Source: Oceanicola granulosus HTCC2516 (GTDB taxonomy: Bacteria; Pseudomonadota; Alphaproteobacteria; Rhodobacterales; Rhodobacteraceae). Taken from it: a DNA stretch of 64,000 nucleotides. Numbering within the stretch: the stretch's first letter is position 1; each line of letters starts with the position of its first letter. Below are positions 57,960-64,000 of this stretch, piece by piece. The notes beneath the pieces are model-generated. The model was not told the origin of the DNA. It did no database searches and saw only the letters and a program-made list of their open reading frames with translations. The position numbers and the translations under genes are program-made. Location of the stretch: assembly GCF_000153305.1 (NCBI RefSeq), contig NZ_CH724107.1, positions 2,201,117 through 2,265,116 of the forward strand, written 5' to 3'.

Positions 57960-59375
57960 CTAGCGCCAGTTCGCGAAGCCGAAGGTCATGTAGTCGCGCT
58001 GGTAGACGTCGCGCACCATCGCCTCGATCTCGCCGTCGTAGATGCTCGCCAGCCGCGCCGCCTCGCGGTCGCTGTCGCCCGGCTCCGGCGCCTCGCGGCC
58101 GATCTGGGCGGCGAGCTGGGCGAGGCCGGGGGCGAGGCTGTCCTCGCGCAGGATCATGTCGGGCAGGGCGAAGCCGGCCATGCCCTGCAGGATCTCGGCC
58201 TGGCTGGCCCAGTGCGCGTCGACGCGCACCGAGGTCTGGCCGCCGAGGTTGGCCTTCAGGAACGTCAGGAAGCCGGTGAACGCCGCGCGGTGGGCGGCGG
58301 CATCGTAGTCCGGGCCGGGGTTCTGGCCGGGGAGCGGCACCTTGAAGACCTGCCGCAGGGTCTTGCGGATCTCGGGGAAGCCCTTCGGCCCGGCGGGCAG
58401 GATGCGCGCGCAGAAGGCGGCGTGGGCGCGGGCGACGGGGTGGCGCAGGACCGTGAAAGTCCGGTGGCCCGGGTGCGCGCGCTTCCACTGGCGCAGGCTC
58501 TTCTGGGTGAAGCCGCCGCGCAGGGCCTGCGGCTCGGCCCCGTCGAGCGCGGCGAGCCAGTGCTTCACCGCCCGCTCGGGGCCGCCCTTGATCGGCAGGA
58601 ACAGCAGCGGACTCTCGGGCGCGGCGGCGTAGCTCGGCACCGCGGCGCCGCGGCGGGGCTCGAAGTTCGGCGTGCGCGACAGGTCGAACCGGTCGAGCCG
58701 CGCGAGCGCGGCCTCCATCTCGTCGAAGTTCGTCACCTTCGCCGACAGCGGCTCCGGGTTCTGCTTCTTGAGCTTCCTGTCCAGCCCCTCGATCCGCGCC
58801 GGCACGCCGAGCCAGGCCGCCAGCCCGTTCATCACGTCGACATCCTGCAGGTCTTCGTAGGCGACGTAGAACGCCGTCTGCCCCGAGCGCTGCATCCGGT
58901 TGAGCAGCGTCACCTGGAAGCGCTGCAGCGCCTCGAGGTGCGTCTCGAACTCGGCGGCGTCGAAGGGGACCTTGCCGCTGCGGGCATGTTTCACGTTTGT
59001 CAGCTTCCACTGCCCCGTGGCCTGGGCGATCTTCCAGCTGACGTAGCTTTCCACGGGGTTCCGGATCAGCACGATCTTGGCGCAGCGCGGATCGGCGAGC
59101 ACCATGTCAAGCGCGCGCGGGTCGTGGTCGTTGAAGAAGCGGAAGCCGTTCAGCCCCTTGGCGTCGCGGATCGCGGCGAGCAGGCGGGCCGGGTCGGCCT
59201 CGCGCTCGGCCTGGGTGATGCCGAGGATCTCGTCGCGGTTGGGGTAGCCGATGAAGTGCGGGTTGAACGCCTCGCCGTGGCAGGCGACGCCATCGAAGGC
59301 ATTGAGGTTGGCTTCGAGGAAATTCGAGCCGGTGCGCATTTCTGCGAACACCACGAAGCTGTCGAAATCGGGCAT
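57960..59375 (-). CDS. Two-domain sulfotransferase
   Basis: A 471-aa protein that appears to hold two sulfotransferase modules. Module 1 (about residues 1-235) has the PAPS 5'-loop M-R-T-G-S-N-F-L (13-20) and 3'-phosphate motif I-V-L-I-R-N-P-V-E-S-Y (101-111). Module 2 (about 255-471) starts with a degenerate L-F-L-P-I-K-G-G (258-265) and has F-T-V-L-R-H-P-V-A-R (307-316), as in Sulfotransfer_2 enzymes. It would sulfate a surface glycan. It is last in the leftward polysaccharide cluster, 2 nt after the GT14 gene. Confidence 0.85.
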   Translation of the reverse strand: MPDFDSFVVFAEMRTGSNFLEANLNAFDGVACHGEAFNPHFIGYPNRDEILGITQAEREADPARLLAAIRDAKGLNGFRFFNDHDPRALDMVLADPRCAKIVLIRNPVESYVSWKIAQATGQWKLTNVKHARSGKVPFDAAEFETHLEALQRFQVTLLNRMQRSGQTAFYVAYEDLQDVDVMNGLAAWLGVPARIEGLDRKLKKQNPEPLSAKVTNFDEMEAALARLDRFDLSRTPNFEPRRGAAVPSYAAAPESPLLFLPIKGGPERAVKHWLAALDGAEPQALRGGFTQKSLRQWKRAHPGHRTFTVLRHPVARAHAAFCARILPAGPKGFPEIRKTLRQVFKVPLPGQNPGPDYDAAAHRAAFTGFLTFLKANLGGQTSVRVDAHWASQAEILQGMAGFALPDMILREDSLAPGLAQLAAQIGREAPEPGDSDREAARLASIYDGEIEAMVRDVYQRDYMTFGFANWR

Positions 59376-59377
59376 GT

Positions 59378-61078
59378 TCACCTGACCAGGTAGGGCTTGC
59401 GGAGGGGCTTGTCCTCGCGGGCGGGCGCGCCGTCGACGGGGAAATCGCCCATGAGGTAGGGGTGCATCCCCTGGTTCTTGAGGTTCTGCAGGAACTGGCC
59501 GAAGCCGGTGAGGTCGACCATCTTCGGCGCCTCGGTCAGCCGCTTGAGGCGGCGCGCGCCGGCGATCTCGTCGATGATCGCCTGCAGCCCCTCCATCGGC
59601 GCTTCGAGGAACTCGGCCATCGTCCAGATCCGGATCCGCGCCTTGGCGTGGGGCGAGCGGAGGTGCTTCAGGTGCTCGCTTTCGATCTTCTGCAGCCGCG
59701 CGGCCTCGGTCCTCAGCGCGCCGAAGTCGCCCCCCGCCTGGAACAGCGGCACCGCCCAGGCGCCGCTGATGACGCTGATCTGGGCGTTGGCGTCCCTGGC
59801 GAGGTTCCAGCTGATCATCTGGCTGTCGCGCGGGCCGAATTGGAACATCTGCCGCTCGCCGCGGGTGTTCCAGATCAGGCTCGTGAGAAAGCGGTCGGCG
59901 TTGTAGTCGCGGATCGCCGGGTGGCTCGAGAGCGCTCCGGCGTAGGTGGGCTGGCGGCCGACGAACTCGGCGCCCTCGGGGCCGAACAGGTGGCCGTGGA
60001 CGCGCCCGCCGGTGAGCCGCGCCAGCCAGCCCTCGAAGCCGACGAACAGCTCCTCGAAGCCCTCGAACACCGAGTAGGGCGCGGAGGTGAAGCCGTTGCC
60101 CCAGCCGTCGTGGGGGTGGCGCGATTGCATGTACAGGCCGGGGCGGCCGCGGGTGCGGCGTTCGACGGCCTTGGCGAAGATGCGGTCGATCTTGCCGGGG
60201 TTCGGCTCGGCCCCCTTCATCGCCTGCTCGGACGGATCGAGGAAGGCGGCATAGAGCCGGTCGGCGTGGGGCCAGATCTTGCGGGCGACGAAGCAGTCGG
60301 AGCGGCGCAGCAGCTGCAGGTGGTCGTCGTAGAAGATGTGCGGCTTGCCCTGGAAGTCGAACTTGGAGAGCGTCAGCGAGCGGCTCTCGATGCGGGTGGA
60401 GTGATGGCGCGCGAGGGTCTGGAAGTAGCTCTCGTCGGGGATCCAGACGCGGCGGAAGTAGGCGTCGTGCTCGGCGCGGTTCGGGTCGGTCAGGATCGCC
60501 TCGAGCGTGCGGCGCGTCAGGCACCACCATTGCGAGCCCATGTGCGGCACGATCCCCTCCGGGATCTTGCGCTTGAGCCGCAGCCGGCGCTGGATCTCGA
60601 CCCAGCGGTCGAACAGGAACCGGTGCCGCCGCCACGAGAACGGGAAGCGCAGCACGAAGCGTTCGGCGTCGAGCCCGCCGACCGTCCAGGGCACGTCGGC
60701 GGTGGTGGCGCTCTCGATGAAGTCGGTCGCGCGCCGCGCGTCGAGATAGGCCGTCAGCTCGCGCACCGGGCGCAGCGGCAGGCAGGAGCCGGAGGCGAGG
60801 TAGACGTGGCCGAGGCCCGGGTGCCTCGCGAGCATCGTCTCGGCCGCCGACAGCGATGCCGCGACGATCCCCCAGGTGCCCCACTCGCAGCGGTGCCGCT
60901 TGCAGAAGTGGACGTCCGCGAGGTCGGACAGGGCGTCGACGAAACGGTCGTAGGTATCGCGCGCGACGTTGCGGTCGACATGGACGACGACGGGGCAGCC
61001 GCCGGCGTTCCAGTGCCGGATCACCTGCTCGGCGCGGTCGAGCGCGGTGTGGACCAGCATCAGGATGCCGACGCTCAT
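59378..61078 (-). CDS. GT14-family glycosyltransferase (core-2/I-branching type)
   Basis: A 566-aa protein. The N-terminal domain (about residues 1-290) has the branching-enzyme features I-L-M-L-V-H-T-A-L-D, V-V-H-V-D-R, H-V-Y-L-A-S-G-S-C-L-P-L-R-P and G-S-Q-W-W-C-L-T-R. The family transfers GlcNAc or xylose in beta-1,6 or similar linkages. The C-terminal half (about 330-566) has no motif I can name and may be a second transferase or binding domain typical of bacterial long GT14 proteins. It overlaps the GT2 gene by 4 nt and is probably cytosolic, acting on surface polysaccharide. Confidence 0.85.
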   Translation of the reverse strand: MSVGILMLVHTALDRAEQVIRHWNAGGCPVVVHVDRNVARDTYDRFVDALSDLADVHFCKRHRCEWGTWGIVAASLSAAETMLARHPGLGHVYLASGSCLPLRPVRELTAYLDARRATDFIESATTADVPWTVGGLDAERFVLRFPFSWRRHRFLFDRWVEIQRRLRLKRKIPEGIVPHMGSQWWCLTRRTLEAILTDPNRAEHDAYFRRVWIPDESYFQTLARHHSTRIESRSLTLSKFDFQGKPHIFYDDHLQLLRRSDCFVARKIWPHADRLYAAFLDPSEQAMKGAEPNPGKIDRIFAKAVERRTRGRPGLYMQSRHPHDGWGNGFTSAPYSVFEGFEELFVGFEGWLARLTGGRVHGHLFGPEGAEFVGRQPTYAGALSSHPAIRDYNADRFLTSLIWNTRGERQMFQFGPRDSQMISWNLARDANAQISVISGAWAVPLFQAGGDFGALRTEAARLQKIESEHLKHLRSPHAKARIRIWTMAEFLEAPMEGLQAIIDEIAGARRLKRLTEAPKMVDLTGFGQFLQNLKNQGMHPYLMGDFPVDGAPAREDKPLRKPYLVR

Positions 61079-62085
61079 GCCCAGTTGCCCTTGGACATCA
61101 GCCCGAGGATCTCGAGCTGGCGCCAGTTGATGTACTTCTCCGACCACTTGCACCAGAGGTCCGGGTTGTCGGTCAGGCCCTCGGCGTAGGCGCGGTATTC
61201 GCGGCTGGCAGCGTAGTGCTGGCCGCGCTCGATCTCCTCGCGGGCCTTGCTGCCGAAGGTGCTGAGGAACTTGGTGTGCAGCAGCAGCCCGCTCGCCTTT
61301 TCGCCGCCCCACTCGTCGTAGACCTGGTTGAGCCCGCGCGGCAGCAGCGTGTGGGTCGAGGAGACGTAGGCGTACTGGCGGTCCCACTTCACCAGCGGGA
61401 TCTTGTTGAGGGCCGGCGCGCGCCAGGGCTCGTCGGCGAAGAAGGCGCGCATCCGCGGGCCGCCCTGGATCCAGAGGTTGCCGTAGCGGCTGTTGCGGTA
61501 GATCGAGTAGTTGCCCGCGTCGAACCAGCTGGCGATCTCGAGCGGGTCCTGGCCCGGCTCGTAGGGGACGTCGTTGATGCCGCCCTTTGGGTACATGTCG
61601 AGCAGCATCGCCGAGAACGAGCGGATCGAGGAGGCGTCGAGCCAGTCGGTCAGGGCGCGCACGGGCCGCGTGTCGCAGAACGGGTAGACGAAGAGCTCGT
61701 CGGGATCGACGGTGAGCGCCCAGTGGCCGTGGCCGTACTTCAGCAGCAGCCAGTTGAGCCAGTCGACGCCGAAGCGAGCGCGCTTATAGCTGGCACCGGT
61801 GGTCCAGAGCGAGACGTCGGGCTGGCTGGCGAGGTACTCGCGGCCGCCGTCGTCGCTGTCGTTGTCGACCATCAGGAAGTGGTCGACGCCGATCTCGCGG
61901 TAATAGCCGAGGAAGTGCGGCAGGCGCACGGCCTCGTTGCGGAAGGTGGAGAAGACGAGGATCGCGCCGGGGCGGATGGTATCGGTGCGGCGGGCGACGG
62001 GGCGCAGCTCGCGCCGCTTGCGGAACGCGCGGATGCGCCAGCGCTTGCGCTGCAACCTCAGCCGGTATGACTGCCAGGCGCCCAA
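61075..62085 (-). CDS. GT2-type glycosyltransferase (Glyco_tranf_2_4/GT92-like)
   Basis: A 336-aa protein. F-S-T-F-R-N-E-A-V-R-L-P-H-F-L-G-Y-Y-R-E-I-G (about residues 45-66), D-H-F-L-M-V-D-N-D-S-D-D-G and the D-x-D-like V-D-P-D-E-L-F (about 126-132) mark the nucleotide-sugar site. The family occurs in exopolysaccharide and capsule loci. The N-terminus is very basic. ATGA overlap with the GT14 gene implies co-translation. Confidence 0.88.
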   Translation of the reverse strand: MGAWQSYRLRLQRKRWRIRAFRKRRELRPVARRTDTIRPGAILVFSTFRNEAVRLPHFLGYYREIGVDHFLMVDNDSDDGGREYLASQPDVSLWTTGASYKRARFGVDWLNWLLLKYGHGHWALTVDPDELFVYPFCDTRPVRALTDWLDASSIRSFSAMLLDMYPKGGINDVPYEPGQDPLEIASWFDAGNYSIYRNSRYGNLWIQGGPRMRAFFADEPWRAPALNKIPLVKWDRQYAYVSSTHTLLPRGLNQVYDEWGGEKASGLLLHTKFLSTFGSKAREEIERGQHYAASREYRAYAEGLTDNPDLWCKWSEKYINWRQLEILGLMSKGNWA

Positions 62086-62134
62086 AACTCGACCTCATCC
62101 GCGTGCCAGAGCGCGATGGCTCCGGGCCACGATA

Positions 62135-63277
62135 TCACGTCACGCTTAACACGACCTTGAAATGATCGGCCCAGCTGGGCGGCGTGAAGGGGTCGCGGGG
62201 GCCCGGGCCGGGCGGCCCTGACGACAACTGCATTATTGTCTTTTCCCAGACATACGCATCGCCGACATCCAGGTAAATGCCATGCGGGCCGAGCACTTCG
62301 CGGCAGATGGCAAGATCGCCACAAACCACCGGCGTCCGCCGCGCCGCCGCCTCGACGAGCGGCAGGCCGAACCCTTCGGCGCGCGAGGGGAACAGCAGCG
62401 CCCGCGCGCCCGTCAGCAGAGCGGCGATGGCGGCGTCGGAGAGGCCGGGGCGCTCCTCGACGCCGTCGATGCCCCGGTCGAGCCGGGCGAAGGTGTCCTC
62501 GTTGCGCCAGCCGCGCGCGCCGCAAAGCAGCAGCCGGGGGCGCGGGCTCGGCAGGCGCTCCCAGACGTCGAGCAGCAGGGCGATGTTCTTGCGCGGCTCG
62601 ATGGTGCCCAGCGCGACGAAGTAGGGCTCGTCGGGGCGCGGCGTGGTGGCCTCGGGCTCGGCGAGGTCGGTGCCCAGCGGCATCGCGGTGATCGGCGGCG
62701 GGGCGGCAACGTGGCGGCGGATGTCGGCGACGACGGACTGCGAGCTGGTCAGGAGCCGGTCCGCCCTCCCGGCCCGCCGCAGGAAGCCGGCGAAGCGCTC
62801 GGGCGCGCCATCGCGCTGCCACTCGGGGTGATCGAGCGGGATCGTATCGTGGACGAAGACGCTCACCCGCGCGCCGGGCAGCGCCCGGACCGCCGTGAGC
62901 ACCCGGTCGGTGAGGTTGGTATGGCCGAGGTTGAGGTAAGCGGTGCCGCCCGGCAGCCGCCGCGCCAACATGCGCGCCAGCCCGCGCCGGCTGCAGCGCG
63001 CGATGGCGAGACGCCGGGTACGGGCCTCGGCGGCGCGCTGCGCGGGGGTCAGCCGCCGCGCGAGGCGGGAGAGGCCGGCGGGCCGGCCCCAATCGCCGCT
63101 GTCGACGTGACGGAGGAACGCCGCCGCGCCGGCGCGGTCGAGCAGAAGGTAGCCGAAGGTGCTGCGGGCGAGGGCGAAGAGCGGCTCGCCGCGCCCGATC
63201 AGCTCGGCGAGGTAGGCCCGCTCGACCCGGTCGACGCCCGTCAGTACCCGCCCCGCCCGGGACATCAGCCGCGTCAC
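62135..63277 (-). CDS. GT4-type glycosyltransferase
   Basis: A 380-aa transferase with a GT-B fold. The N-terminal motif T-R-L-M-S-R-A-G-R-V-L-T-G-V-D-R-V-E sits at the extreme start, and the C-terminal nucleotide-sugar domain has G-T-I-E-P-R-K-N-I-A-L-L (about residues 223-234) and F-P-S-R-A-E-G-F-G-L-P-L-V-E-A (about 295-309). The only conventional start, GTG 63277, lies inside the usual L-L-D-V-T-R-L beginning. Translation may start slightly upstream at a rare codon (CTG) close to the galE stop. It belongs to the surface polysaccharide cluster. Confidence 0.88.
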   Translation of the reverse strand: MTRLMSRAGRVLTGVDRVERAYLAELIGRGEPLFALARSTFGYLLLDRAGAAAFLRHVDSGDWGRPAGLSRLARRLTPAQRAAEARTRRLAIARCSRRGLARMLARRLPGGTAYLNLGHTNLTDRVLTAVRALPGARVSVFVHDTIPLDHPEWQRDGAPERFAGFLRRAGRADRLLTSSQSVVADIRRHVAAPPPITAMPLGTDLAEPEATTPRPDEPYFVALGTIEPRKNIALLLDVWERLPSPRPRLLLCGARGWRNEDTFARLDRGIDGVEERPGLSDAAIAALLTGARALLFPSRAEGFGLPLVEAAARRTPVVCGDLAICREVLGPHGIYLDVGDAYVWEKTIMQLSSGPPGPGPRDPFTPPSWADHFKVVLSVT

Positions 63278-63299
63278 GTCGAGCAGACGCGCGGCGGGC

Positions 63300-64000
<701 letters not shown>

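Overview
This 64 kb window is a chromosomal segment of a very GC-rich alphaproteobacterium, most likely a member of the Rhodobacterales (Paracoccaceae / roseobacter-rhodobacter group). Supporting signs are the gene families and their order (an aerobic cobN-type cobalamin cluster, preT/preA-hydA-pydC pyrimidine degradation, kdsD-lptC-lptA-lptB followed by hpf-ptsN without rpoN, GT14/GT2/sulfotransferase surface genes), many ATGA or TGATG translational overlaps, and strong GC bias at third codon positions. The assignment rests on recognition by eye, not on a database search. No rRNA, tRNA, CRISPR array, insertion sequence or prophage was seen.

Layout. 0-2.1 kb: the tail of a probable ribosome-rescue factor gene, a small membrane protein, and a two-gene cassette of visibly lower GC (an unrecognised 400-aa protein and a membrane-anchored 166-aa protein) that runs into the stop codon of pncB. 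2.1-17.4 kb: pncB, then two cobalamin blocks (DUF1636-cobC-cobD, and a B12-riboswitch-led hupE-cobW-GNAT followed by cobN). A lytic transglycosylase and smc lie between them. 17.5-20.1 kb: a Wzz/BY-kinase polysaccharide co-polymerase divergent from a small secreted protein, with a perfect CtrA-type box between them. 20.2-33.9 kb: reductive pyrimidine catabolism. One long leftward operon carries pydC, two exported passenger proteins, hydA, a VOC protein and a four-gene ABC importer. It is divergent from a RutR-type regulator, and preT-preA lie 3 kb further on. Matching RutR-like operators sit upstream of pydC and of preT, so uptake and all three enzymatic steps look like one regulon.

34-45.7 kb: a tightly coupled operon with a Dpp/Opp-type ABC importer (SBP, two permeases, a fused double ATPase), an alpha-galactosidase-type GH4 enzyme, a flavin-dependent tryptophan-halogenase-family protein and a second GH4 enzyme, divergent from an AraC-type regulator. 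A halogenase-family gene between two glycosidase genes is the most unusual arrangement in the window. 45.9-54.2 kb: a CHASE-domain histidine kinase, then the housekeeping ptsN, hpf, lptB, lptA, lptC, kdsD and rnd genes, 5-formyl-THF cyclo-ligase and a TSUP transporter. 54.3-57.9 kb: nadA-nadB-nadC for de novo NAD synthesis, complementing pncB salvage. 57.9-64 kb: a leftward surface-polysaccharide cluster with a two-domain sulfotransferase, GT14, GT2 and GT4 glycosyltransferases, and galE cut by the window edge.

The leads that most deserve follow-up are the low-GC two-gene cassette, the GH4-halogenase-GH4 operon, the paired RutR-like operators, the B12 riboswitch with a hairpin over the ribosome binding site, and two related long palindromic elements at about 10.6 and 40.1 kb.
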